A DNA stretch of 64,000 nucleotides. Origin: Candidatus Poribacteria bacterium. GTDB taxonomy: Bacteria > Poribacteria > WGA-4E > GCA-2687025. The notes beneath the pieces were generated by a model. It was not told the origin of the DNA. It ran no database searches and saw nothing but the letters and a program-made list of their open reading frames with translations. Each line of letters begins with the position of its first letter. Within the stretch, counting starts at the first letter, position 1. Location: positions 12,955 through 76,954 of the forward strand of contig JAPPNK010000006.1 in assembly GCA_028818695.1 (NCBI GenBank), written 5' to 3'. Made by a program: the position numbers and the translations under genes. Of the stretch, positions 1 through 8,642 are shown one piece after another.

Positions 1-119
1 CATTCAAAGCGATGCGCCTGCAGCGCGGTCTCATACGGGTTCTCGAACTTGAAAATGCCGTTTTTTTCCTGGATGCGGCCAAGTTTTGACAAAACCTCCT
101 TAGCGGCTGAATTGATCAT
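1..119 (-). CDS. partial unknown protein, N-terminus only
   Basis: An open frame starts with ATG at 119 on the minus strand and runs off the left edge of the window, so only about 39 residues are visible. A GGAG lies five bases upstream of the ATG. The residues show no recognisable motif. It sits downstream of the 168-572 gene on the same strand. A ten-codon reading frame beginning at an ATG closer to an AAAGGAG overlaps this start by its TGA, so a short leader peptide or another start remains possible. Confidence 0.5.
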   Translation of the reverse strand, partial: MINSAAKEVLSKLGRIQEKNGIFKFENPYETALQAHRFE

Positions 120-167
120 CGAATCTCCGCGCCCTGTTGTTGATCCATATCGTCGATCTCCTTTCGT

Positions 168-572
168 TTATGTTTTCGTTTCGTTTGCTTCCAGCAGTCC
201 GCGCCATTTTTCATACAGCCGCATGACGGCGTCTCTGTCGACGCTGAACCATATGTCCCAGTCGGCGTCCGAGATGCGCGGGAACCATCTTTTCCAGTCG
301 TCTTCCAACATGCCCGATGGAGGCGACGCTCCATGGGCGGCAACCATCAGCGAATTATAGACCGCTTTCTCGGCGTCCACCCCCTTCGGCGTCGGCCATT
401 GTTCGATCGCATTCAAACAGATGTCTTGAGTGACATGTATGAACTTCATATCAACGCTGAAGCCTACTATGAGGCCCATATCGTTAGGGTCGACAAACGG
501 ACCCTTCACATATGCGCACAGGCAGGCAAAGGCAATCCGTTTTTCGTCGTCGGTCAGCGTTTCAAAGGGCAT
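168..572 (-). CDS. small unknown protein, probably leaderless
   Basis: A 134-residue soluble protein with no signal peptide or membrane segment. It is acidic and rich in tryptophan in its second half (DDWKRW, DADWDIWF). I do not recognise the family. There is no Shine-Dalgarno sequence before the ATG. Instead a near-consensus promoter lies so close (see 580-609) that transcription should begin at or next to the ATG. It lies 33 bases downstream of the mannonate dehydratase-like gene, but the promoter suggests separate transcription. That it is a real gene is supported by the promoter and the long open frame; function is unknown. Confidence 0.6.
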   Translation of the reverse strand: MPFETLTDDEKRIAFACLCAYVKGPFVDPNDMGLIVGFSVDMKFIHVTQDICLNAIEQWPTPKGVDAEKAVYNSLMVAAHGASPPSGMLEDDWKRWFPRISDADWDIWFSVDRDAVMRLYEKWRGLLEANETKT

Positions 573-579
573 CGTGTAC

Positions 580-609
580 TTTATACGCTATGAGCGGGGG
601 CAATGTCAA
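580..609 (-). promoter_or_regulatory. sigma70-type promoter for a leaderless transcript
   Basis: On the minus strand a perfect TTGACA (609 to 604) is followed by an 18-base spacer and TATAAA (585 to 580). Only seven bases separate the -10 box from the ATG at 572, so the predicted start site falls on or beside the start codon. The -35 box overlaps the stop codon of the upstream gene. Confidence 0.6.
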
Positions 610-1808
610 GGCCGGGCGGGGCTTCCGTCCGGCAGTCGCGTCTGCGTCCACTGCTCAACGGCGTCCTTGCATGGATATTTCGCCGCCAGCTCTTCGTTGA
701 CGTCAATGCCGAGGCCGGAGCCGTTGTTCGGGTACATATACCCGTTGCGGACTTCGGGCGTACCTGGGAAGATCTCATACACCAGATCGTTGAAACGGCA
801 CCATTCTTGGATGCCGAAGTTGGGCGCCCACAGGTCTAGATGCAGATTTGCGGCATGTCCGACGGGAGAGGTGTCCCCTGGACCGTGCCACGCCGTGCGG
901 ACGCCGAACATGTTCGCAAACGCCGCCACATGCCGCGCCGGCGTCAGCCCGCCCATTTGGCTCACATGCATGCGTATGAAGTCGATGAGCCGGTCGGCGA
1001 TGAGCGGCTGCCATTCGCGCGGGTTGTTAAAGAGTTCGCCCATGGCGATTGGGGTCGCGCACTGCTGGCGGATGTTTCGGAACCAGTCTAGGTCCTCCGG
1101 TGCGAGCGGGTCTTCTAAAAAGAACAGCTTGAACCGCTCCACATCTTTCGCTAGTTGGACCGCTTCGATAGGGTGCAGCCGTTCATGTATGTCGTGGAGC
1201 AGTTCAACTTCGCCGCCGACATCTTTGCGGACGCGCTCAAACATGCGCAGGACGCCGCGGGCGTATTCTCGGCGGTCGTAGTAGGCGCCGTCGGGGGCGC
1301 CGTCCGGTTTTGGAATGCGCGGGGCGCCGCCGCCGTATCCGCCCATCTGGCAGCGGATGTATCGGCAGCCTTCATCCATGAACCGCTGGACGCTGTTGGA
1401 GACGGCTTCTGGGGAGTTTCCGCCGGCATGGACATACACTGCCGCCGCTTCTCTGCATTTTCCGCCTAGGAGTTCATAGACCGGCATGCCTGCGCGTTTG
1501 CCCTTGATGTCCCAGAGAGCTTGGTCGACGCCGGAGACAGCGTTGCTGAGAACAGGCCCGTTTCGCCAGTAGCCATGCGTCATGGACATCTGCCAAATCT
1601 CTTCGATGCGGGAGACGTCGCGTCCGATCAGAAACGGCTTTAGATGCTTTTCGACCGCTGCGATGACAGCGTGGAACCGCTGCGTGAAGGTGGCGCATCC
1701 GACGCCGTAGAGGCCGTCCTCCGAGGTGAGAACCTTCACAATGAGAAGGCGGGAGCCGGCGGGCTGCGTTGCGATGACGCGCACATCTTGAATTGAAACG
1801 GGAGGCAT
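606..1808 (-). CDS. mannonate dehydratase-like enolase superfamily protein
   Basis: A 400-residue member of the mandelate racemase/enolase superfamily, closest in motif content to the ManD/RspA group, which dehydrates D-mannonate to 2-keto-3-deoxygluconate. Visible signatures are the HDIHERL metal-ligand segment, FFLEDP, GELFNNP, a WHGPGD segment and a C-terminal IDVNEELAAKYP tail typical of ManD. The ATG at 1808 follows AAGGAG by a good distance; the frame opens 10 codons earlier but without a ribosome site. Known ManD/RspA proteins are about 400 residues, so it looks complete. Many RspA-type members have low activity or act on other acid sugars, so the substrate is inferred. An SDR gene at 22624-23430 could supply the preceding fructuronate reduction, though it is 20 kb away. 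Confidence 0.85.
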   Translation of the reverse strand: MPPVSIQDVRVIATQPAGSRLLIVKVLTSEDGLYGVGCATFTQRFHAVIAAVEKHLKPFLIGRDVSRIEEIWQMSMTHGYWRNGPVLSNAVSGVDQALWDIKGKRAGMPVYELLGGKCREAAAVYVHAGGNSPEAVSNSVQRFMDEGCRYIRCQMGGYGGGAPRIPKPDGAPDGAYYDRREYARGVLRMFERVRKDVGGEVELLHDIHERLHPIEAVQLAKDVERFKLFFLEDPLAPEDLDWFRNIRQQCATPIAMGELFNNPREWQPLIADRLIDFIRMHVSQMGGLTPARHVAAFANMFGVRTAWHGPGDTSPVGHAANLHLDLWAPNFGIQEWCRFNDLVYEIFPGTPEVRNGYMYPNNGSGLGIDVNEELAAKYPCKDAVEQWTQTRLPDGSPARP

Positions 1809-2022
1809 GCGAAAGCTCCTTATAATATAGACGGACAATAGCGTTTGGTTGGGACATGCTGGTTTGCAGAGGGACCGTTCTCGACTGAATTATGGATTCC
1901 GCCTGCATCAGCATGGGCGGCGTCTTGCGCAAGAATGGCGGCGCCGTTCTCCAATAGAGAAGCCTTGTCCGCTTCAATGCCCCAACTTAAGACGCCAGAT
2001 CAGTATAGAGGCTGCGCAGTTC

Positions 2023-2051
2023 TTGCGCAACTCCGCCAAATGTGTTATGCT
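2023..2051 (+). promoter_or_regulatory. possible promoter for the lipoprotein gene
   Basis: TTGCGC (2023-2028) and TATGCT (2046-2051) are separated by exactly 17 bases, about 45 bases before the lipoprotein start. Each box matches the consensus only in part, so this is weak support. Confidence 0.3.
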
Positions 2052-2096
2052 TTAGATGTTAAGGCGAGCTCGGCGGAGGCAGCGGGGTCGTATAGA

Positions 2097-2519
2097 ATGA
2101 GATTGGTTTTCATTTTTGTGTTGGCGGCATTTTTGGGCTGCTCTGCAAGTCTTCCGCGTCTGGACCCTGAAGGCGCGATGGAGTCAGGGCTGTCGCCTGG
2201 TAACGCGGCGTATCCGCGGACGACCGTGACGCTGCCTCAAGCGGCGGATATACGGAAAGTGGAGATTGTGCCGCGGGAACCTCTGCGCAGATTTCAGGTA
2301 TGGATACGGACGCCGGAAAGCAAGTGGGAGATGGTGAAAGAGTTCAATGGGCGGTTCAACAGCGCGTTTACGCTGAAGGTTGGCATGGAAGGGGACGCGG
2401 TGCGCGTTCTTAATATGAAGCCTCACCCGAACCGCTTCTCCAAACCGCATGTGTCGGGGGTGTCAGGGACCATCAAAAATGTGCTGATTTACGGTTACTG
2501 GCTGAACGGGGCGCTCTAA
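2097..2519 (+). CDS. predicted lipoprotein, unknown function
   Basis: A 140-residue protein whose start region is a typical lipoprotein signal: positive residue, hydrophobic core and an AFLGC lipobox near residue 15. The frame is open upstream to 1845, but the signal peptide fixes the start at the ATG at 2097. The mature part is beta-rich and could be a small jelly-roll or discoidin-like domain; this is a guess from the alternating pattern. The stop overlaps the next start (TAATG), so the two genes are translationally coupled and the lipoprotein may work with the small membrane protein that follows. Confidence 0.7.
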   Translation: MRLVFIFVLAAFLGCSASLPRLDPEGAMESGLSPGNAAYPRTTVTLPQAADIRKVEIVPREPLRRFQVWIRTPESKWEMVKEFNGRFNSAFTLKVGMEGDAVRVLNMKPHPNRFSKPHVSGVSGTIKNVLIYGYWLNGAL

Positions 2520-2836
2520 TGCAGACGATGTTCATTGCGTTGTTTGCGGTTGCGCTGGTTTTCTTTTCATTTTTTGTGAGCGCCGCCATTTCGTGCGTTG
2601 ATCATGCGCTGCGGGGCGCATGGCCGCCTCTTGGCTCCATTTTGATGGGGGCGCTTTGTTTTGCGCTTTTTCTGGTCAGTTTTGCGGGAGCCGGTTTTTA
2701 TCTATATGAACGGGAGCGGGAAGAAGGGCGCATCATGGAGCGGATCGAACTGTACGAAATGATTTTGCGCTTCCGACGCCCTTCCGCCCACAGCGGCGAA
2801 GCGAAGCCGATCCGCCGACCCGATCCGCCCGCTTAG
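2519..2836 (+). CDS. small two-pass membrane protein
   Basis: A 105-residue protein with two hydrophobic segments (about residues 5-25 and 38-62) and a charged, arginine-rich cytoplasmic tail beginning YEREREEGR. No family recognised. The ATG shares a base with the preceding stop codon, which fixes the start and links it to the lipoprotein gene. Both may form an envelope-associated pair. Confidence 0.65.
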   Translation: MQTMFIALFAVALVFFSFFVSAAISCVDHALRGAWPPLGSILMGALCFALFLVSFAGAGFYLYEREREEGRIMERIELYEMILRFRRPSAHSGEAKPIRRPDPPA

Positions 2837-2855
2837 CCGTTCGGAGACGATATTG

Positions 2856-3821
2856 ATGTTCACCCCGTTATGTTGGACGAGCCGGCCGGATGAATGGCAG
2901 CCTATGTTTGTCAAGTGGGCGGAGTCGTATCCAGAGACGGCGGAGCTGCATCGATGGGAGCAATTTGGCGGAAGAGAAGCGCTCGGGTTGACGCTTTCAG
3001 CGGCGCCGGATCCTCTGGAGCGTCCGTTTCGTCTGCTGGTTGCCGCTCCGTTTGCGCATGCGCCGGCGCCGACCGCCGCGATGGTGGACGCCGCCTCGCA
3101 GCTGCTGACGCGCCGGCATCTCGATCAGTCGATCTCGCTGATTCCGAAAGATATGGTCCTAAGCCGAAGCCTGATCACTCTTTTGCCTGACATGAATCCG
3201 CAAGGGCGCCAGCGCAGCCCCGAAAGTTGCTGGGACGGCTCCGCTTACGACAACGACGCTTTTCGAAAATGGGCATGGGGAATTGATGAGAACGGGGACC
3301 TGTTTGGGCGCAGTCCAGAATGGAAAGCCTCAGAACGCAGCCCGCAGCGGATCGGCATCGTCTATGAGCAGGTGGAGGAGGATCTGTACGTTGAGCCGGC
3401 GGTTTCCAGGAGGTCAACCTTCTCAAGGGCGTTGGACGAATTAATGGCGCGGTACCGTTATACGCATATGCTGGAGATGCGCCAGTGGGAATGTTGCGAG
3501 GCGGTTCAGCTTTTCCCGCGCCCCTCGGACGAGGAGGCGGCGCTCGATTGGGCGTCTCGTTTGGTGGACGCTTGGGAGCGCGTCGGGCTTCATCCGCGTC
3601 GAGAGCCGATTCCGCATGTGGACCAAGCGCGGCGGCGTTTGTTGGATTCGTTTTGGGAAAACAGAGGCGAAGGCATGACGCGCGTCGCATGTTATATTCA
3701 GAATAACCGCCATGCGGATACAGACGAGCCGGCGCGTATGAGCGCTCAGTTTCGCGGGGCGCATGCGGCTCTTGAGGCGTCCTTGCGAATTGCGTTTGCA
3801 GGATGTCGAAAAATCGGGTAA
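2856..3821 (+). CDS. M14 carboxypeptidase-like protein, possibly inactive
   Basis: A 321-residue soluble protein. The order of elements (AHAPAPTAA, LLPDMNPQGRQR, WDGSAYDNDAF, then YVEP) resembles M14 zinc carboxypeptidase-related proteins in which a metal-binding HxxE and an asparagine-proline-glycine segment appear in the same order. Here the expected HxxE glutamate is replaced (HAPA), so it may be a non-catalytic member or a different family altogether. The ATG at 2856 has GGAG nine bases upstream; the frame also opens at TTG 2853. It lies just after the lipoprotein/membrane pair and 34 bases before the DUF1802 gene. Family assignment is uncertain; that it is a gene is not. Confidence 0.55.
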   Translation: MFTPLCWTSRPDEWQPMFVKWAESYPETAELHRWEQFGGREALGLTLSAAPDPLERPFRLLVAAPFAHAPAPTAAMVDAASQLLTRRHLDQSISLIPKDMVLSRSLITLLPDMNPQGRQRSPESCWDGSAYDNDAFRKWAWGIDENGDLFGRSPEWKASERSPQRIGIVYEQVEEDLYVEPAVSRRSTFSRALDELMARYRYTHMLEMRQWECCEAVQLFPRPSDEEAALDWASRLVDAWERVGLHPRREPIPHVDQARRRLLDSFWENRGEGMTRVACYIQNNRHADTDEPARMSAQFRGAHAALEASLRIAFAGCRKIG

Positions 3822-3849
3822 ACTATAAGATAACAGCAGCGAGGCGCAT

Positions 3850-4539
3850 ATGATACATTCCGCTTACAACGACGACCCTGAACGGCTTGCTCTCAAAGAG
3901 TGGAAGTCGGCTGTGGACGCTCTCCTGTCGGGGCAGCTGCCGTTTTTGATGCGCAAGGGGGGCATCCATGAGCCTGCGAATCGATTTTTGCGAAACGCTT
4001 CCCGATTTTGGCTGTTTCCTACTTATGAACATCAGTATGAGCAGCTGGACGAAGGGAAGCGTCTGTTGAAGGAGCCATGGTATAGCCGCCTGCGCGCCGA
4101 GCGTAAACAGCTTCGGTCGGCTGACGAGGGGGAACGGGCGGGTCTCGGCGTCCATACGCCTGAGACGATCGCGTTGGAGGGCTGGGCGGAGACGCTGGCG
4201 GTGTTTGAGTTTTGGGCGCATTCGTCCATCGAGTCGATCTTGGAGTTTGGGATATGGACGCTGTCGTTTGCGGAGGCGCGTTTTCGCTGGAAGCCGCGGG
4301 AGCCTCTGGCGGTGTTTCATCTTCAAACGCATCGCCTTATGGAGCCTTTGCGGCTGTCAGCCGACACGGCTCCGAAGCGGTGCTATAGTTGGTTTGAGTC
4401 GCCTTTTCGGATAGACGATTTTGAGTCGGAGAAAGCTGTCTGCGAGAGAAGCGGAGAGTTTGCGCGGCGATGCGCCGAATTGGCCGCCTCGTCGGAGGAG
4501 AAAGAAGCCCGTCAGATAGGCAGGGTACAGATTGCATGA
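3850..4539 (+). CDS. DUF1802 family protein
   Basis: A 229-residue soluble protein. The N-terminal half carries the DUF1802 pattern: ALKEW, then LPFLMRKGGIHE, then FWLFPTYEHQYEQL around residues 53-66. The function of the family is unknown. The ATG at 3850 is preceded by GCGAGGCGCAT, a weak ribosome site. The C-terminal tail is charged and probably disordered. About 150 bases follow before the protease gene. Confidence 0.75.
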   Translation: MIHSAYNDDPERLALKEWKSAVDALLSGQLPFLMRKGGIHEPANRFLRNASRFWLFPTYEHQYEQLDEGKRLLKEPWYSRLRAERKQLRSADEGERAGLGVHTPETIALEGWAETLAVFEFWAHSSIESILEFGIWTLSFAEARFRWKPREPLAVFHLQTHRLMEPLRLSADTAPKRCYSWFESPFRIDDFESEKAVCERSGEFARRCAELAASSEEKEARQIGRVQIA

Positions 4540-4686
4540 AGACGCAACAGAGGGGAACGAGAATAGCGCCTGAAGGCGGCGGCATTGCGCGGGAAGGACG
4601 GACAGGGTCGGAGAGCCGTCGCATCAAAATGAATGTCGCCGCCTAATAGGTACTGCTCGAACAAGCGCACTTTCAGGATGGAGAAC

Positions 4687-6291
4687 ATGAAAAAACGCAA
4701 CCGCATTCCGTTGATGATACTGACAGGGTTGATACTGATTTTGGCAGGGGTGGTTCTCCTGAGACAAAGCGTCCACGCCCGCATATACGCGCATAAAGTC
4801 GTGAATATGTTAAGCGGAATCGACTCGTCTGCGATTGCCATGGAGGGCGGAGACCAGTCCAGTTTCTTTCAGAGGATTGAGCAGCTGGAGGAGGCGCTGC
4901 TTCTGACTCGAAAGCATTACTACAAAGATGTGGAAATGGACAAGATGCTTGAAGGCGCCATCCGAGGCGCAGTCGCTTCCCTTGACGACCCCTACTCCTA
5001 CTACCAAAGCCCCGTTCAAAAACAGCGTGAAAAAGAGGACCTGTTCCAGGGCCAATTCGGCGGACTCGGCATCCACATCTGGCCGGAGAACAAGGGCGGG
5101 CATTCTGTCGTCACGATCAGCTCCGTTCTTCCCGACAAGCCTGCCAGCCACGCCGGCCTTCAAGCTGGCGACATCATCGCTGAAATCGAAGGCGAATCGG
5201 CTATCCTCGGCGGGCCGAACGGCTTGAGCATGGCCGACATCTTGGAGAAGTTGCGCGGCAGGGTCGGCGAACCGGTCACAATCACCATCCATCGGCGCAA
5301 CAGCCCAAAGCCTATCGAAAAAACGCTTGTGCGCGAGGTCATCGCCCCGAAGAGCATCTTCAGCCAGGTGATTGAGCCGGGCGTTGTGTATATTAAATTG
5401 GAAACATTCAAACGCCAGTCGGTGAATGAGTTTGAGGAAGCTCTCCGCACAGCGGGCGAGGAGACGAAGATCAAAGCGCTCATCTTCGATCTGCGCAACA
5501 ACACGGGCGGCTTGCTGGATGTCGCCGGCGGAATTGCGGACGCTTTCCTGGAAGGCGGCGTCATCGTTTCGACCAAAGGCAAGAGCGACCAGTTCAACGA
5601 TGTGTTGAGAGCCTCGTCTCGAACCATCGTCCCGAAGGATGTTCAGGTGACGGCGCTGGTGAACGACAGGAGCGCGAGCGGCTCCGAGATTGTGGCGGGC
5701 GCCTTGAAAGACCATAAACGCGCCGTTCTGATTGGCGAAAAAACATATGGGAAAGGGCTTGTCCAGCGGCGTTTCAACCTGGAAAGCGGAGGGGCGGTGT
5801 CGCTCACCATTTCCACGTACTTTACGCCCAACGATGTCTCCATCGACGGCGAGGGGATCCGCCCCCACATTGAGATTGAGGACGCCGTTTTGACCGAAGA
5901 GGAGGCGTTCAACCGTCAGCGCGCGCGCGATTCGCATATTCTGAGCGATTACGTTCAGAAATTCATCGCCGACTACGAGAAGCAGCGGAACGGCAAAACG
6001 CCCAAGGACTTCACGCTCCTAGAGCCGAAAATCTCAGAAATCAAGGCGCTGCTGGACGCCGAGGGAATGGACTTGAGCGAGGAGATCATTCGGATAGAGG
6101 CAAGAAGCGTGTTTGACCGCTATGTCGGCATTCAGCGGTTGATTGATCTTCCGAACGATCCGCAGCTGCAAGAGGCGCTGCGCGTCATCAAAAACAATTC
6201 CATTCCGGCGTTGTTGAAAGAGGAGGCGCGTCCGCCGATTGCGCAGGAAGCCGATTCGCCGAATTCTTCGCGGACGACAGACGAACGGTAG
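4687..6291 (+). CDS. S41 carboxyl-terminal processing protease (CtpA-like)
   Basis: A 534-residue membrane-anchored periplasmic serine protease that would trim C-termini of envelope proteins. It has one N-terminal membrane segment (about residues 8-25), an LDDPYSYY segment near 99-106 typical of the family, a PDZ domain around 120-205, and the S41 core with the serine region SASGSEI near 329-335 and the catalytic lysine in TYGKG (K356). A C-terminal extension of about 130 residues follows. The ATG at 4687 follows GGAG by five bases; an in-frame ATG at 4678 lacks such a site. It ends 10 bases before fabV, so the two are probably co-transcribed. Confidence 0.92.
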   Translation: MKKRNRIPLMILTGLILILAGVVLLRQSVHARIYAHKVVNMLSGIDSSAIAMEGGDQSSFFQRIEQLEEALLLTRKHYYKDVEMDKMLEGAIRGAVASLDDPYSYYQSPVQKQREKEDLFQGQFGGLGIHIWPENKGGHSVVTISSVLPDKPASHAGLQAGDIIAEIEGESAILGGPNGLSMADILEKLRGRVGEPVTITIHRRNSPKPIEKTLVREVIAPKSIFSQVIEPGVVYIKLETFKRQSVNEFEEALRTAGEETKIKALIFDLRNNTGGLLDVAGGIADAFLEGGVIVSTKGKSDQFNDVLRASSRTIVPKDVQVTALVNDRSASGSEIVAGALKDHKRAVLIGEKTYGKGLVQRRFNLESGGAVSLTISTYFTPNDVSIDGEGIRPHIEIEDAVLTEEEAFNRQRARDSHILSDYVQKFIADYEKQRNGKTPKDFTLLEPKISEIKALLDAEGMDLSEEIIRIEARSVFDRYVGIQRLIDLPNDPQLQEALRVIKNNSIPALLKEEARPPIAQEADSPNSSRTTDER

Positions 6292-6301
6292 AAAGGACGT
6301 C

Positions 6302-7492
6302 ATGCCAGAAGAAGTTGTTCAGCCGCGCATTCGCGGCTTTATCTCCATCAACGCGCACCCAGAGGGCTGTCGCGCAAATGTCCGCAAACAGATCGATTTT
6401 ACGCAGACGCTCGGAGTCGATCAGCGGAAGATGAACGCGCTGATTATCGGCGCTTCTACAGGTTACGGGCTGGCGTCGCGCATTGCAGCCGCCTTCGGAT
6501 ACGGAGCCGACACGGTCGGCGTCTTTTATGACCGACCCGCCTCTGGACGCAAAACCGCGTCCGCCGGCTACTACAACTCGGTCGCCTTTCATGAAGTGGC
6601 GCAAGAAGCGGGGCTGAAAGCGGGTGCCGTCAACGGAGACGGCTTTTCAGACCCGGTTAAAAAACAGGTCGTTGAGCTGCTGCGCGGCGAATACGGCAAG
6701 ATCGACCTGCTCATCCATTCGCTTGCGGCGCCGCGCCGGACGCATCCCAAAACGGGCGTCACGCACCACTCCGTGCTGAAACCGATCGGGGGCGACTTCA
6801 AGAGCAAGACGATCGACCTGAACACGGGCAAAGTGGAAACGGCGCGTATTCCCCAAGCGAGCGGACTGGAAATCGCCGACACAATACAGGTGATGGGCGG
6901 CGAAGATTTTGCGCTCTGGGTGGACGCGCTGCTGGAAGCGGACCTGTTCGCCGAGGGCGCGCGCGCCGTCGCCTTCTCCTACATCGGACCGGAAATCACC
7001 CATGCCGTTTACCGAGACGGAACGATCGGCATGGCGAAACTCCACCTTGAACAGACGACGCCCTACCTCAGCGAGAGGCTGGAGGAGGCGGTCGGCGGCT
7101 CGGCGTATGTGTCCGTCAACAAGGCGATTGTGTCGCAGGCGTCCGCGGCGATACCTGTCGTCCCGCTCTATATCAGCATGCTCTACCCTGTCATGCGCGA
7201 GGCGGGCGTACACGAAACGCCCATCATGCAGATGAACAGGCTCCTGCGGGAGAAGCTCATGCGGGACGGCGAAACCGAAACGGACAGCGAAGGGCGCATC
7301 CGCCTCGACGACAAGGAGCTGGACCCGAACATACAGCGCGAGATTGCGGCGAGATGGGCGTCGGTGCGCTCCGACAACCTGGTCGACTTTGCCGACTTCC
7401 CAGGGTTCCGCCGCTCGTTTCGGCGCCTTTTCGGGTTCGATGTCGCAGGCGTTGACTACATGGCGTCGACCGAGATCGACCGGCCGCTCTAA
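6302..7492 (+). CDS. fabV: enoyl-[ACP] reductase FabV / trans-2-enoyl-CoA reductase
   Basis: A 396-residue reductase that carries out the last step of the fatty-acid elongation cycle, reducing enoyl-ACP with NADH. The Rossmann segment GASTGYG lies at residues 50-56, and the FabV-specific Y-x8-K motif is present as Y237 and K246. The SQASAAIPVVPLYISMLYPVM-like region follows, as in characterised FabV proteins. Length matches the family (about 400). The ATG at 6302 follows AAGGA by seven bases; an open frame begins upstream inside ctpA but without a ribosome site. FabV is one of several alternative enoyl reductases and is naturally triclosan-tolerant in known cases. mnmA follows 30 bases later. 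Confidence 0.95.
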   Translation: MPEEVVQPRIRGFISINAHPEGCRANVRKQIDFTQTLGVDQRKMNALIIGASTGYGLASRIAAAFGYGADTVGVFYDRPASGRKTASAGYYNSVAFHEVAQEAGLKAGAVNGDGFSDPVKKQVVELLRGEYGKIDLLIHSLAAPRRTHPKTGVTHHSVLKPIGGDFKSKTIDLNTGKVETARIPQASGLEIADTIQVMGGEDFALWVDALLEADLFAEGARAVAFSYIGPEITHAVYRDGTIGMAKLHLEQTTPYLSERLEEAVGGSAYVSVNKAIVSQASAAIPVVPLYISMLYPVMREAGVHETPIMQMNRLLREKLMRDGETETDSEGRIRLDDKELDPNIQREIAARWASVRSDNLVDFADFPGFRRSFRRLFGFDVAGVDYMASTEIDRPL

Positions 7493-7522
7493 CGAAACGA
7501 ACTGAAGGCGGAAAGGCGGCGT

Positions 7523-8608
7523 ATGCGCGTCATTGTTGCGATGAGCGGAGGAGTCGATTCGTCGGTCGCGGCGGCGCTGCTGGCGGAAGAGGGGCGCGAT
7601 GTGGTCGGCGTCACGATGCGCATCGGCAGCCACGACACGGTCGAGCCGAACCCGAACAAGCCGACCTGCTGCGGCGTCGACGGCATACGCGACGCGCGCC
7701 AAGCGGCAGACGCCCTCGGCATCCCGTACTATCCGGTCAATTATGAGCGGCTGTTCGGCGAAAAGGTGGTCAACTACTTCGCTGACGAATATCTGAACGG
7801 GCGGACGCCGAATCCGTGCGTCAAGTGCAACCAGGATTTGAAGTTCGGCGAGCTGACGAAGCTGGCGGACGAACTCGGCGCGGACTATGTCGCGACAGGG
7901 CATTATGCGCAGGTCGAGGAGCGCGGCGGACGCATGCGGCTCCTGCGCGGGGCGGACGCGGACAAAGATCAATCCTACTCTCTCTTTTCGTTGACGCAGC
8001 GGCAGCTGAAACGGTCGCTGTTTCCGATTGGAGAGCTCACAAAAGAGGAAGTGCGGCGCATCGCGCGCGACAAAGGACTCGCCAACGCCGACAAGCCCGA
8101 AAGCCAGGAGATCTGCTTCATCCCTGACGACAACTACAAACGCTTCCTGCAGGAGCGGCTGCCAGGACAGATACGCCCCGGCAAGATCGTGGACGCGGAA
8201 GGGCGCCAGCTGGGCGAACACGCGGGGGCGCCGTTCTTCACCATCGGGCAGCGGCGCGGACTGGGCATCGCGTCGGGGACGCCGAACTATGTGACGGAGA
8301 TCGACGCGCCGCAGAACCGCGTTGTCGTCGGGAAAGCGGCAGACCTGATGCGCTCCGAATGCGCGTTGAGCGGCGTCAACTGGCTCAGCGTCCCGCGCCC
8401 CGAAAAACCGATACGCGCCCGCGTCAAGATACGCTATAAGGACAGGGGGGCATGGGCGAGCGTGGAAGCGGTCGGCGGCGAAAAGGCGCAGGCGCGGTTC
8501 GATGAGCCGCGGCGGGCGGTGACGCCAGGGCAAGCGGCTGTGTTTTATGACGACGAAGGGGCTGTCTTGGGCGGGGGGTGGATTGACGCGCTGAAACGTA
8601 CCGAGTAA
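7523..8608 (+). CDS. mnmA: tRNA-specific 2-thiouridylase MnmA
   Basis: A 361-residue cytoplasmic enzyme that thiolates uridine 34 of glutamate, glutamine and lysine tRNAs. The PP-loop ATP-binding motif SGGVDSS is at residues 8-14. The catalytic cysteine C99 sits in NPCVKC and the second cysteine C198 in SQEICFIPD, both expected for MnmA. The C-terminal beta-barrel domain is present, so it is full length. The ATG has a GGAAAGGCGGCGT upstream region. It lies between fabV and the type III methyltransferase gene, which starts 34 bases later. Confidence 0.96.
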   Translation: MRVIVAMSGGVDSSVAAALLAEEGRDVVGVTMRIGSHDTVEPNPNKPTCCGVDGIRDARQAADALGIPYYPVNYERLFGEKVVNYFADEYLNGRTPNPCVKCNQDLKFGELTKLADELGADYVATGHYAQVEERGGRMRLLRGADADKDQSYSLFSLTQRQLKRSLFPIGELTKEEVRRIARDKGLANADKPESQEICFIPDDNYKRFLQERLPGQIRPGKIVDAEGRQLGEHAGAPFFTIGQRRGLGIASGTPNYVTEIDAPQNRVVVGKAADLMRSECALSGVNWLSVPRPEKPIRARVKIRYKDRGAWASVEAVGGEKAQARFDEPRRAVTPGQAAVFYDDEGAVLGGGWIDALKRTE

Positions 8609-8642
8609 ATGGGCGTTAGATACTATAGGCGGGAGACGAAAC

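Noticed and set aside
430-1281. 283-codon plus-strand frame
   Set aside because: Antisense to the mannonate dehydratase-like gene; serine- and arginine-rich shadow.
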